43,447 nucleotides of DNA from JBJEDU01 sp051872395 (GTDB lineage: Bacteria > Bacillota_I > Bacilli_A > RFN20 > CAG-826), in NCBI GenBank assembly GCA_051872395.1, contig JBJEDU010000012.1, forward strand, positions 1 to 43,447, written 5' to 3'. A model generated the notes under the pieces. That model was not told the DNA's origin and did not search any database. It saw only the letters and a list, made by a program, of their open reading frames with translations. The position numbers were made by a program, and so were the translations under genes. The number at the start of each line of letters is the position of its first letter. Within the stretch, counting starts at the first letter, position 1. Below, piece after piece: positions 25,613-33,227 of this stretch.

Positions 25613-27585
25613 TATCTATTTTCCTTCAAAAAATTATCAACTGTATTAAAGTTAACATTTTCTTCTACCCATTTTTTTCTAATTTGGGTATCTTTTCCCA
25701 TTAAGACACCAACGCGATTTTCGACGAGGCGGAAGTCATCTATATTTACTTGAATCAAAGTTCTTGTTTTCGGATCCATTGTCGTTTCTTTTAATTGAAC
25801 AGCATCCATTTCACCAAGACCTTTATATCTGCCAATTTTATAATTGGCGCCAATCTTCTTTTTAGCTTTTTCTAATCCTTCATCATCCCAAGCGTATTCT
25901 TGAATAGTCTTATTATTAACTTCTTTAGAAACACGATATAAAGGTGGGACCGCAACATAGACATGACCAGTTGTAATGAGTGGTCTCATGTAATGATAGA
26001 AGAATGTTAAAAGTAAGGTTTGAATATGCGCTCCATCGGTATCAGCATCAGTCATGATAATGATTTTTCCATATTTGATTTCTTCAACATCAAATGAAGC
26101 ACCATATCCAGCACCTACTGTGCTAATTATTGTGGATATTTCTTCATTTTTAAGAAGTCTATCTAATGAAATAGAATCAGTGTTCAATGGTTTACCTCTC
26201 AAAGGTAAGATAGCTTGATGAATTTTGTCTCTTCCTTTTCTAGCTGTTCCTCCTGCAGAATTACCTTCCACGATGAAGAGTTCGTTTTTCTTGTAATCTT
26301 TGCTTTGAGCAGGAGTCAATTTATGAGATAATATTAATTCTGTTTTTGATTTTTTGGAATTTCTTGCTTCATCTCTAGCTTTTCTTGCAGTTATTCTCAC
26401 TTGCTGAGAATCGACACATTTTTTAATGATAGAGAGAGCAATTTCTCTATTTTCAGTTAAATAATATGTCATTTGATTATAAATAAAATTATTTATAGCA
26501 GGAGCGGCAGCGGCAGTACCGAGTTTTTCTTTTGTTTGTCCTTCGAACTGTTTAATTTTTTCTGGAACAATAACAGAAATAACAGCGGTTAATCCTTCTC
26601 TTATATCGCTTCCTTCAAGTTTTTTATTTTTTAATAATTTATTTTCTTCTGCAAAATCGTTAACGGCACGAGTAATACCGGTTCTAAATCCGATTTCATG
26701 AGTTCCACCATCACGTGTTCTAATATTATTAGCGTATGAATAAATGTTTTCATTGTAATCATCTTTGCAATATTGCATAGCGACATTCATTTGAATTTGT
26801 GTGTCTGGATCAATATCTGAGAAATAAATTACATCTGTAATTGGTTCTTTGTTTTGATTTATGTTAGCCACATATTCCATCAATCCATTTTCATAGCAAA
26901 ATTCTTGGGATTGATTATTCTTTTCATCATTTAAAACAAATGTGATTCCTTTAAGAAGGAATGCAGATTCTTGAAGATGATTAAAAACGGTTTCCCATTT
27001 AAATTCTATTGAAGGAAAAATCTCGTTATCTGGTAAAAATCTAACATAAGTTCCTCTTTTTTTGGTTGGACCTATGGTCGTAAGTGGAACATCAATCTTT
27101 CCACCATCTTTAAAACGAATAAAAGATTCAACATTGTCACGATAGACGGTTACTTCACACCATTTAGATAAGGCGTTAACTACTGATGCACCAACACCAT
27201 GTAATCCAGCTGAACTAGAATAAACTTTATCACCGAATTTTCCACCAGCATGTAAAACTGTGTAAACTAATTCAATTGCTGATTTTCCAGTATCTTTATT
27301 TATTCCAACAGGAACTCCACGTCCTTCGTCTAAAACAGAACATGAACCATCTTTATGAAGAGTAACGACAATCTTTTTACCAAAACCATTAAGTGCTTCG
27401 TCAAGAGAGTTATCGACAATTTCCCATATTAAATGATGAAGACCAGCGGATGCAGTTGTACCAATGTACATTCCAGGTCTTAATCTAACAGCTTCTAATG
27501 GATCTATAACACGAATATCGTCAGCGGTATATTTATCTTCTTTATTCAAGGAATTATCTAACTTAGTTTCTATATCTTTAGGCAC
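25612..27585 (-). CDS. parE: DNA topoisomerase IV subunit B
   Basis: ParE is the ATPase subunit of topoisomerase IV. The GHKL domain shows EIVDNSLDEALNG, DEGRGVPVG and AGLHGVGASVVNALS. The transducer and TOPRIM domains follow (LEGSDIREGLTAVISV; IIMTDADTDGAHI). The gene uses a GTG start with a strong Shine-Dalgarno (GGAGG) seven bases upstream. The 657 residues are the normal length. One oddity is EGNSAGG at 440-446, where nearly all relatives have EGDSAGG. Asn442 corresponds to a known quinolone-resistance change. Confidence 0.96.
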   Translation of the reverse strand: MPKDIETKLDNSLNKEDKYTADDIRVIDPLEAVRLRPGMYIGTTASAGLHHLIWEIVDNSLDEALNGFGKKIVVTLHKDGSCSVLDEGRGVPVGINKDTGKSAIELVYTVLHAGGKFGDKVYSSSAGLHGVGASVVNALSKWCEVTVYRDNVESFIRFKDGGKIDVPLTTIGPTKKRGTYVRFLPDNEIFPSIEFKWETVFNHLQESAFLLKGITFVLNDEKNNQSQEFCYENGLMEYVANINQNKEPITDVIYFSDIDPDTQIQMNVAMQYCKDDYNENIYSYANNIRTRDGGTHEIGFRTGITRAVNDFAEENKLLKNKKLEGSDIREGLTAVISVIVPEKIKQFEGQTKEKLGTAAAAPAINNFIYNQMTYYLTENREIALSIIKKCVDSQQVRITARKARDEARNSKKSKTELILSHKLTPAQSKDYKKNELFIVEGNSAGGTARKGRDKIHQAILPLRGKPLNTDSISLDRLLKNEEISTIISTVGAGYGASFDVEEIKYGKIIIMTDADTDGAHIQTLLLTFFYHYMRPLITTGHVYVAVPPLYRVSKEVNNKTIQEYAWDDEGLEKAKKKIGANYKIGRYKGLGEMDAVQLKETTMDPKTRTLIQVNIDDFRLVENRVGVLMGKDTQIRKKWVEENVNFNTVDNFLKENR

Positions 27586-27637
27586 GCTGGGACCTCCATG
27601 TATGTTTTTAATTAAATAATATTATAATATTTATTTA

Positions 27638-27666
27638 TTGAAAATATAAGAGATTTTTTGTAGATT
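27638..27666 (+). promoter_or_regulatory. Possible plsY promoter in the parE/plsY divergent gap
   Basis: TTGAAA (27638-27643), a 17-bp spacer and TAGATT (27661-27666) fit a SigA promoter reading toward plsY (ATG 27696). The gap also contains ATATTATAATAT (27619-27630), which gives TATAAT on both strands and could hold the parE -10 at 27621-27626, though its -35 is weak. Confidence 0.45.
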
Positions 27667-27695
27667 ATTAAGGTATTATGGAGTAAAAAAGAAAT

Positions 27696-28454
27696 ATGAT
27701 ACTTACAAATATTTTAGTAGCGATAGCCTGCATAGTGTTTGGATACTTATTCGGCTCAATATCAACTTCGATTATTATTGGAAAAATATTTTTTCATAAA
27801 GATCCTCGAAAAGAAGGTTCTAAAAACGCTGGAGGAACAAATTCTGGAAGATTATTCGGAAAAAAGATCGGTGTTTTAGTCATCTTCTTAGACATGATTA
27901 AAACTCTTATCCCAGTTTGGATTGCGTTTTTATTTTTAACATATGTTAAAGCAATTGATGGAAAAGCTTTAATTCCTTCTGCGGTTGATATGTTTAACGG
28001 AAATACTGAAGGTTATATTATTCAATGGCCAGTTTATTGGCTAACTCCACTTGGTTCCCTTATCGGGCATTGTTTTCCACTTTATTTTGGATTTAAAGGT
28101 GGTAAAGGTGTATCAAATTTCTATGGAACTGAACTTAGCATCTCCTGGGGATTATTTTTAAGTTCGGGTGCAGTATTTCTTTTAACACTAAAAGCCAAAA
28201 AATATGTTTCACTTGGTAGTATAGTAGGAAGTATTTTTGGTACAATTGTGTCGTGGGTTTATTCTATCCTACATATTTTTAAAGTAATTCCATTGCAATA
28301 TTATTTCATTCCAATGTATGGTCAAACATTATATCCAAATTATGTTTTATCAATCGTATTAACTGTTATGACAATAATTATCATCATTCGTCATATTTCA
28401 AATATTAAAAAGATTAAAAATGGAACTGAAAATAAGATTACTTGGATGAAATGA
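27696..28454 (+). CDS. plsY: Glycerol-3-phosphate acyltransferase PlsY
   Basis: PlsY transfers the acyl group from acyl-phosphate to glycerol 3-phosphate, the first step of phosphatidic acid synthesis. Motif 1 (GSKNAGGTNSGR, about 41-52) and the FPLYFGFKGGKGVS motif are present, with several transmembrane segments. At 252 residues it is longer than the usual 190-220, the extra being mainly in the loop between about 85 and 110. GGAG lies about 12 bases before the ATG. It is divergent from parE, as in B. subtilis, and is followed after 1 bp by repeat copy D. Confidence 0.94.
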   Translation: MILTNILVAIACIVFGYLFGSISTSIIIGKIFFHKDPRKEGSKNAGGTNSGRLFGKKIGVLVIFLDMIKTLIPVWIAFLFLTYVKAIDGKALIPSAVDMFNGNTEGYIIQWPVYWLTPLGSLIGHCFPLYFGFKGGKGVSNFYGTELSISWGLFLSSGAVFLLTLKAKKYVSLGSIVGSIFGTIVSWVYSILHIFKVIPLQYYFIPMYGQTLYPNYVLSIVLTVMTIIIIIRHISNIKKIKNGTENKITWMK

Positions 28455-28455
28455 G

Positions 28456-28482
28456 TAGTAGTTATTTAGTAGTTTTTTAGTA
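28456..28482 (+). repeat. 11-bp-period TAGTA triad, copy D (after plsY)
   Basis: TAGTA occurs at 28456-28460, 28467-28471 and 28478-28482, exactly 11 bp apart with no mismatch. It starts 1 bp after the plsY TGA. The next gene converges from the other side, so this copy is not in a promoter position for a plus-strand gene. Each unit here is TAGTAG. Confidence 0.65.
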
Positions 28483-28574
28483 GAAAACATACCTGTGTAT
28501 AATTTTTCCACTTTTTAAATCAATATTAAATTTTCTCGATATTATCAAAGTTTTTAATTGACACATATAAAAAA

Positions 28575-28608
28575 ATCAGCTCAATTAAGTTTGAACTGAT
28601 CTTTTTTT
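28575..28608. terminator. Bidirectional terminator between plsY and yneF
   Basis: ATCAGCTCAA (28575-28584) pairs with TTGAACTGAT (28591-28600), with one mismatch. A run of A precedes the stem and a run of T follows it, so it can end transcription of plsY (+) and of the yneF operon (-). It lies about 120 bp after plsY and about 35 bp beyond the end of yneF. Confidence 0.82.
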
Positions 28609-28634
28609 ATTTTGTAATGGATTTTATTCCACTA

Positions 28635-28859
28635 TTAGTTTGCGTTTTTCATGCTTCTCATGATTTCGCGAATTTGTTTTTCGCTTGGTGTTCTTCCCAT
28701 TTGTTTAAACATAACGCGAATCATTTTTTCATTTATTGGTGGATTCTTTTCAAGGTTTCTTTTAAACCACCATCTTGCGACAAAAAATCCAACAACCGCA
28801 CCAACAATGAGTAAGCCTACAAGGGATAATACAAATCCCCAAATCGTAATTTCCATCAT
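28635..28859 (-). CDS. yneF: YneF-family (UPF0154) small membrane protein
   Basis: UPF0154 proteins are short single-pass membrane proteins conserved in Bacillota; their function is not established. The 74 residues have a hydrophobic segment at about 5-27, a basic stretch (ARWWFKRNLEKNPP), and the family core NEKMIRVMFKQMGRTPSEKQIREIMR. A CGGAG Shine-Dalgarno supports the first ATG (28859); the second ATG, one codon later, is less favoured. It follows efp after 15 bp and ends before the shared terminator. In B. subtilis yneF also lies near parE and plsY. Confidence 0.92.
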   Translation of the reverse strand: MMEITIWGFVLSLVGLLIVGAVVGFFVARWWFKRNLEKNPPINEKMIRVMFKQMGRTPSEKQIREIMRSMKNAN

Positions 28860-28874
28860 GGCTCTATTCTCCGA

Positions 28875-29432
28875 TTAGGCTCTTCCATCATATTGTCCAT
28901 TATCTGTACGGACAAGAATTACTTCACCATCTTCAATAAATAATGGAACTCTGACTTTCAAACCTGTTTCTAAAATAGCGTCTTTCATTGCTTTATTAAC
29001 AGTATCGCCTCTAACTGCTGGTTCACATTCAACAATCTTTAATGCAACTTTAGCTGGAAGATTTAATCCTAAAATTTCTCCTTCATAGGAAGTAACTTCA
29101 ACAACTTCTTCACCTTTAAGGAATTGGGTTTCCCATTCAAGTCTATCTTTAGAAATTTCAATTTGATCATATGTTTCTTGATCCATGAACACTAAAGCAT
29201 CACCTGTATCATAAAGATATTGCATTTGTCTTTTGTCTAAACGAATTGTTTCAATAGCGTAACCACTATTACGTGAAATTTCAGTGACTGCGCCAGTTCT
29301 TAAATTTTTAACTTTAACTTTTGCGACCATTTTTCTCATCGCAGTTTTATTTAAAAGAATATCGAGCACTTGAAATATATTGCCTTCTTCTTCGAAATAA
29401 TTGCCTGGTCTTAATTCTGTAACATTAACCAT
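28875..29432 (-). CDS. efp: Translation elongation factor P with a Mollicutes-type loop
   Basis: EF-P rescues ribosomes stalled at polyproline. The 185 residues give three beta-barrel domains: VTELRPGNYF, KVKNLRTGAVTE, MQYLYDTGDALVFMD, and the C-terminal GEVILVRTDNGQYDGRA. The tip of the first loop, which in most bacteria is PGKGxA with a modified Lys or Arg, reads NKTAMRK (28-34). From memory the Mycoplasma factor carries a similar NKTAMR. A strong Shine-Dalgarno (AAGGAGGAG) precedes the ATG. It sits between a metallo-hydrolase gene and yneF, probably in one transcript. Confidence 0.96.
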   Translation of the reverse strand: MVNVTELRPGNYFEEEGNIFQVLDILLNKTAMRKMVAKVKVKNLRTGAVTEISRNSGYAIETIRLDKRQMQYLYDTGDALVFMDQETYDQIEISKDRLEWETQFLKGEEVVEVTSYEGEILGLNLPAKVALKIVECEPAVRGDTVNKAMKDAILETGLKVRVPLFIEDGEVILVRTDNGQYDGRA

Positions 29433-29453
29433 TACATTCTCCTCCTTGTTAAT

Positions 29454-30089
29454 CTATATTTTACTTAAATATGGATTCTCATTCAATTCATTGAATATTG
29501 TTGAAGGGACACCGTGTCCTGGATATACAACAACATCATGTGGTAGCTCTTTATATATTTTTAAAGAATCTTTAATTAATTTACTATTGCTAGTGGGCAA
29601 ATCTGTTCTACCAATTGAACCTTTGAATAATGTATCTCCCGAAAAAATAATTTTACTTTTTGGGAAATAATAATTTATTGAACCCATCGTATGAAATGGG
29701 GTTCGATAAATAATAACTTTTTCATTAAGATGATTTTCATTTTCAGCTTCTAAAGCATTAATAGTTTTATCAATATTGATGATGACATGTTCATTACAAT
29801 ACATCGAGCAGTTTAAACTGACATCTTTAAGGAAAGAAGAGTCTTCTAAATCGATATATACTGGACAATTCAATTCCTTGACGAGTTCATCTAACGCTTT
29901 GATATGATCGAAATGACCATGGGTAAGGTATATTGCTTTGCAATTTAAATTATTTTCTTTAACAAACGCTAATACTTTGCTTGAATCTGATGCATCGATG
30001 ATTATGCAAGAAGAATTTTCATCATAAACGATATAGGTGTTTGATTTCCATTCAGTAGAATGAAAATGAAATTCTTTGACATTAAGCAT
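29454..30089 (-). CDS. Metallo-beta-lactamase-fold hydrolase, glyoxalase II/YqgX-like
   Basis: This 211-residue protein has the full MBL metal set: THGHFDH (His57, His59, Asp61, His62), a middle FHTMGS His, the SGDTLF Asp and the PGHG His. Family members of this size hydrolyse thioesters such as hydroxyacylglutathione or related compounds; the substrate here is unknown. I start it at the ATG at 30089 (MLNVKEFHFH). A longer reading would run back through the terminator and the rpmG gene. No clear Shine-Dalgarno is seen. It is followed after 21 bp by efp. Confidence 0.88.
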   Translation of the reverse strand: MLNVKEFHFHSTEWKSNTYIVYDENSSCIIIDASDSSKVLAFVKENNLNCKAIYLTHGHFDHIKALDELVKELNCPVYIDLEDSSFLKDVSLNCSMYCNEHVIINIDKTINALEAENENHLNEKVIIYRTPFHTMGSINYYFPKSKIIFSGDTLFKGSIGRTDLPTSNSKLIKDSLKIYKELPHDVVVYPGHGVPSTIFNELNENPYLSKI

Positions 30090-30100
30090 CTTAATAAACA

Positions 30101-30122
30101 AAAATAGGACAATGCCTATTTT
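30101..30122 (-). terminator. Terminator at the rpmG 3' end, overlapping the stop codon
   Basis: AAAATAGG (30101-30108) and CCTATTTT (30115-30122) form an 8-bp stem with a six-base loop. On the minus strand the stem begins in the last rpmG codons and includes its TAG stop. It is followed by TTTTT-G-TTT. Flanking A and T runs make it symmetric, but rpmG is the natural client. Confidence 0.72.
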
Positions 30123-30280
30123 TTCTTTTCTTTGTGAACGGTTGTCTTTTTGCAACGTGAGCAATATTTCTTTTGTTCTAAACGTTCTGTATTGTGTTTT
30201 TTGTTTTTTGAAGTAATGTAATTTTCTTCACCACATTCAGTACACTTTAATGTAATTGAGATGCGATCCTCTTTTGCCAT
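30116..30280 (-). CDS. rpmG: 50S ribosomal protein L33, zinc-binding form
   Basis: This short gene encodes 54 residues beginning MAKEDRISITLKCTECGEEN. It has two CxxC pairs (Cys13/16 and Cys40/43), the zinc-ribbon form of L33, and the family end YCSRCKKTTVHKEKK. A good Shine-Dalgarno (AAGGAG) precedes the ATG and a promoter-like sequence lies further upstream. The TAG stop lies inside a terminator stem. L33 genes are often near other translation genes in Bacillota. The sequence is short but unmistakable. Confidence 0.95.
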   Translation of the reverse strand: MAKEDRISITLKCTECGEENYITSKNKKHNTERLEQKKYCSRCKKTTVHKEKKK

Positions 30281-30313
30281 AAGTTTTCTCCTTTTAATTT
30301 TAACGCAAATGAT

Positions 30314-30341
30314 ATTTTATCATTGATAAACAAATATTCAA
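30314..30341 (-). promoter_or_regulatory. Probable rpmG promoter
   Basis: On the minus strand TTGAAT (30341-30336), a 16-bp spacer and TAAAAT (30319-30314) precede rpmG by about 34 bp, with a Shine-Dalgarno in between. The gap is shared with the divergent ispG gene, whose own promoter is less clear (candidate -10 TATAAA at 30357-30362). Confidence 0.55.
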
Positions 30342-30373
30342 AGTATATTTTTAAAGTATAAAGATATAAGTTT

Positions 30374-31426
30374 ATGAATATTCGCGAAAAAACAAAGAAA
30401 ATTTCTTTCTCTTCAATTCAGATTGGACATCAAAATAAAGTTTTGATTCAATCAATGTGTAATATTAAAACAGAGAATTATATTGAAGTTAGTAACCAAA
30501 TTAATGAATGCGCTAAAATGGGCGCTGATTTAATGCGTGTTTCTATCATGGATGAAAAAGATGCGAAAGCAATCAAAAAAATTAAGAAATTAACCAAAAT
30601 TCCTCTTGTTGGTGATATCCATTTCGATTATCGATTAGCGTTATTAGCAATTGAAAACGGAATAGATAAAATCAGAATTAATCCGGGAAATATTGGTTCA
30701 ATTGAGAATATAAAAAAAGTTGTTGAGGCTTGTAAAGAACATGGTGTTCCAATTCGTGTTGGTGTCAATTCCGGTTCTTTAGATAAAGAAATTCATGATT
30801 ATTCCACGATGTATAGTGGGCAACTTTTAGTTGAATCTGCAAAAAAACATGTAAAAATTTTAGAAGATTTAGGATTTACAGATATCGTCATTTCTTTAAA
30901 AGGTTCGAACCTTAAAGAAACAATCGAAGCATATCGATTAGCGAGTAAAGAATTTCCGTATCCTCTTCATCTAGGAATTACTGAAGCTGGATTTAAAGAT
31001 ATTTCATTAATTAGAAGTTCTGCAACTTTAGCCCCCCTTCTTTTAGAAGGAATTGGTGACACGATAAGAATTTCGATTACTGGAAATCCAGTTGATGAAG
31101 TAATCGCAGCAAAAAGACTTCTCCATGATTTGGGATTATATGAAAATTATCCAACTTTAGTTAGTTGTCCAACATGTGGAAGAACTCAAGTTGATGTATC
31201 TTCACTCGCAAAAAAAGTTATGGAATATTTGGAAACAACCAACAAAAAGATTCATGTTGCAATTATGGGTTGTGTAGTTAATGGCCCAGGAGAAGCAAAA
31301 AACGCTGATATTGGTATTGCAGGAGGCATTCATCAATATATTATTTTTAAAAAAGGTGAAATTATAAAAAAGGTAAGCGAAGAAGACGCTTACCAAGAAT
31401 TAATTAAGGAAATAGATAAATTATAA
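30374..31426 (+). CDS. ispG: 4-hydroxy-3-methylbut-2-enyl diphosphate synthase (IspG/GcpE)
   Basis: IspG is the iron-sulfur enzyme of the penultimate MEP step, turning MEcPP into HMBPP. Family marks in the 350 residues include VLIQSMCN, VGDIHFDYRLAL, KIRINPGNIG, and the cluster ligands SCPTCGRTQVD and MGCVVNGPGEA. It is the short bacterial form with TIM-barrel and reductase-like domains only. There is no Shine-Dalgarno before the ATG. Its last codons overlap the convergent nfo gene by 6 bp inside a 20-bp palindrome. It is divergent from rpmG. Confidence 0.97.
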   Translation: MNIREKTKKISFSSIQIGHQNKVLIQSMCNIKTENYIEVSNQINECAKMGADLMRVSIMDEKDAKAIKKIKKLTKIPLVGDIHFDYRLALLAIENGIDKIRINPGNIGSIENIKKVVEACKEHGVPIRVGVNSGSLDKEIHDYSTMYSGQLLVESAKKHVKILEDLGFTDIVISLKGSNLKETIEAYRLASKEFPYPLHLGITEAGFKDISLIRSSATLAPLLLEGIGDTIRISITGNPVDEVIAAKRLLHDLGLYENYPTLVSCPTCGRTQVDVSSLAKKVMEYLETTNKKIHVAIMGCVVNGPGEAKNADIGIAGGIHQYIIFKKGEIIKKVSEEDAYQELIKEIDKL

Positions 31427-31433
31427 TTTATCT
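31414..31433. repeat. 20-bp perfect palindrome at the convergent ispG/nfo stops
   Basis: AGATAAATTATAATTTATCT reads the same on both strands. Both genes end here with the identical codons GAT AAA TTA TAA, so IspG and Nfo both finish Asp-Lys-Leu. The transcript of either strand can fold it, so it may mark the 3' end of both, although no long T-run follows. Confidence 0.7.
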
Positions 31434-32305
31434 CTCCAATTAGGTTCATATTCACCAGTTCTTAACATTTCTATTTCTTTTTTATAAACTGGCATATCGT
31501 TATAATAAGGTGTTTCTAAAATTTTAGGAATATCTTTTAATTTTGGATGAGTTATATATTTTCTTAATGTTTCAAATCCAATAGTGCCGTATCCTAAATT
31601 TTCATGACGATCTTTATGCGCACCTATTGGATTTTTTGAATCATTAATATGAATAACTGATAAATATTCCAATCCGATAAATTCATCGAATTGATTGATT
31701 ACATTATCAACATCACTAACATCATATCCAGCATCATTAATATGACAGGTATCTAAACAAACTCCAATTCTTGATTTATCGTTGATTCCATCGATGATAT
31801 ATTTAATTTCTTTGAAATTAATTCCTACTTCACTACCCTTACCTGCCATTGTTTCGATAGCGATTTTAACATTCGATTTATGTGAATCAATGATTTTATT
31901 TAATACTTTTATTACTTCGTTCATTCCGACAATATTTCCAGCACCAACATGGGCTCCTGGATGTAAAACCATTATTGTCGCTTTGAAAGCTTCTGTTCTT
32001 TTAATTTCGTTAGTAATAATCGAAATATTAAAGTCTTCTATGCCTTCTTTAACGGTGTTTGCTGGGTTTACAATGTATGGGGCATGAACAACTAATTTTG
32101 AAAAATCAAAATTGTTCTTTTCTAATAGTTCAATACCCTCTTTTATGTTTAATTCATTTAAAGGTTTTCTTATTGTGTTTTGTGGTGCACCTGTATAAAA
32201 CATGAATGCGTTAGCGTTATAACTAATTGCTTCTTTTGCTGAACCTAAAAAATATTCAGGTGTATTCATCGATACATGACAGCCAATATAATATTTATCA
32301 TCCAT
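31421..32305 (-). CDS. nfo: Endonuclease IV
   Basis: Nfo cleaves DNA at abasic sites in base excision repair using three zinc ions. The 294 residues carry the family motifs: IGCHVSMNTPEYF at the start, VVHAPYIVN, VLHPGAHVG, IAIETMAGKG, GVCLDTCHINDAGYDV, IHINDSKNPIGAHKDRHENLG and ILETPY. A GAGG Shine-Dalgarno precedes the ATG. It is convergent with ispG, overlapping it by 6 bp, and divergent from ispH. Confidence 0.97.
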   Translation of the reverse strand: MDDKYYIGCHVSMNTPEYFLGSAKEAISYNANAFMFYTGAPQNTIRKPLNELNIKEGIELLEKNNFDFSKLVVHAPYIVNPANTVKEGIEDFNISIITNEIKRTEAFKATIMVLHPGAHVGAGNIVGMNEVIKVLNKIIDSHKSNVKIAIETMAGKGSEVGINFKEIKYIIDGINDKSRIGVCLDTCHINDAGYDVSDVDNVINQFDEFIGLEYLSVIHINDSKNPIGAHKDRHENLGYGTIGFETLRKYITHPKLKDIPKILETPYYNDMPVYKKEIEMLRTGEYEPNWRDKL

Positions 32306-32325
32306 AAAAAATGCCTCTTTTTTAT

Positions 32326-32354
32326 TTTACATAAAAAGATAAGAAATGTAATAT
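32326..32354 (+). promoter_or_regulatory. ispH promoter, leaderless type
   Basis: TTTACA (32326-32331), a 17-bp spacer and TAATAT (32349-32354) fit a SigA promoter. The predicted start of transcription, about 7 bp on, coincides with the ispH ATG at 32361. No Shine-Dalgarno is present, so the mRNA would have essentially no leader. Confidence 0.55.
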
Positions 32355-32360
32355 AAAGAT

Positions 32361-33227
32361 ATGCGAAAAGTCACAGTATTAAATCCTAGAGGTTATTGTT
32401 CTGGAGTAAGTAGAGCAATTTCAATCGCACTAAAAGCGCGAAAAGAAAATCCAGATAAAAATGTTTTTGTATTGGGTGAACTCGTGCACAATTCTTTGGT
32501 TATAGATATGTTAAACAAAAATAATATCATAACTTTAAAAGGAGATAATAAAAAGGACATAATTCAAAAATTAGAAGAAGGTTCAATATTAGTTTTTACC
32601 GCGCATGGACATGATAAGAAGCTAGATGAGATCGCGAAAAACAAAAATTTAGTTGTTTATGACGCTACATGTATGAAGGTAAAATCAAATTTAAATAAAA
32701 TTGAAAATGAAATAAATAAAAATAATCAAGTTATCTTCATTGGACAAAAATCTCATCCAGAAGTTAACGCTGCTCTTTCATTATCATCTAACGTTGTCTT
32801 ATATGATATAGAACAACCATTTAACTACTATAAAATTACTAATAATAATGTTTTTGTTATAAATCAAACTACATTAAATTTTGTCAAGCTTAATAAAATA
32901 TTTGAAGAAATAAAATCACATATACCGAACGCTATCATATCAAACGAGATATGTAACACAACTAGAATTAGACAAAATTCTGTTTTAAATATTCCTTCTG
33001 ATGCTGATCTTATTATAGTGATTGGTGACAAAATATCTAGCAACTCAAATAAGTTATTAGATATAGCAAAAGAAAATCATCCAACCATTAAGTCCGTTCT
33101 TATAAAAGACAAAAATGATTTAGATGATTTTGATATTTTAAATTATTCAAATATTTATATCGTTTCCTCAGCATCCACTCCACCTGAAACCGTGAATGAA
33201 TTAGAACAATATATTATTTCTTTATAA
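32361..33227 (+). CDS. ispH: 4-hydroxy-3-methylbut-2-enyl diphosphate reductase (IspH/LytB)
   Basis: IspH is the last enzyme of the MEP pathway, making IPP and DMAPP with a 4Fe-4S cluster. The cluster cysteines are visible in GYCSGV (Cys13), DATCMKV and EICNTTRIRQNS. Other marks are LGELVHN, AHGHDKK, GQKSHPEV and INQTTL, and the C-terminal SSASTPPE. The 288 residues are standard. It overlaps the convergent yqfO gene by 14 bp. With dxs and ispG nearby, three MEP genes are present in this window. Confidence 0.97.
   Translation: MRKVTVLNPRGYCSGVSRAISIALKARKENPDKNVFVLGELVHNSLVIDMLNKNNIITLKGDNKKDIIQKLEEGSILVFTAHGHDKKLDEIAKNKNLVVYDATCMKVKSNLNKIENEINKNNQVIFIGQKSHPEVNAALSLSSNVVLYDIEQPFNYYKITNNNVFVINQTTLNFVKLNKIFEEIKSHIPNAIISNEICNTTRIRQNSVLNIPSDADLIIVIGDKISSNSNKLLDIAKENHPTIKSVLIKDKNDLDDFDILNYSNIYIVSSASTPPETVNELEQYIISL

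Noticed and set aside
30090..30164. Longer N-terminus of the metallo-hydrolase starting at 30164
   Set aside because: It would be read through the rpmG terminator and the end of rpmG in another frame, and residues before MLNVK do not match the family.
30316..30330. TTTATCATTGATAAA near-palindrome as an operator between rpmG and ispG
   Set aside because: It overlaps the probable rpmG -10 and is short and AT-rich, so chance is a sufficient explanation.
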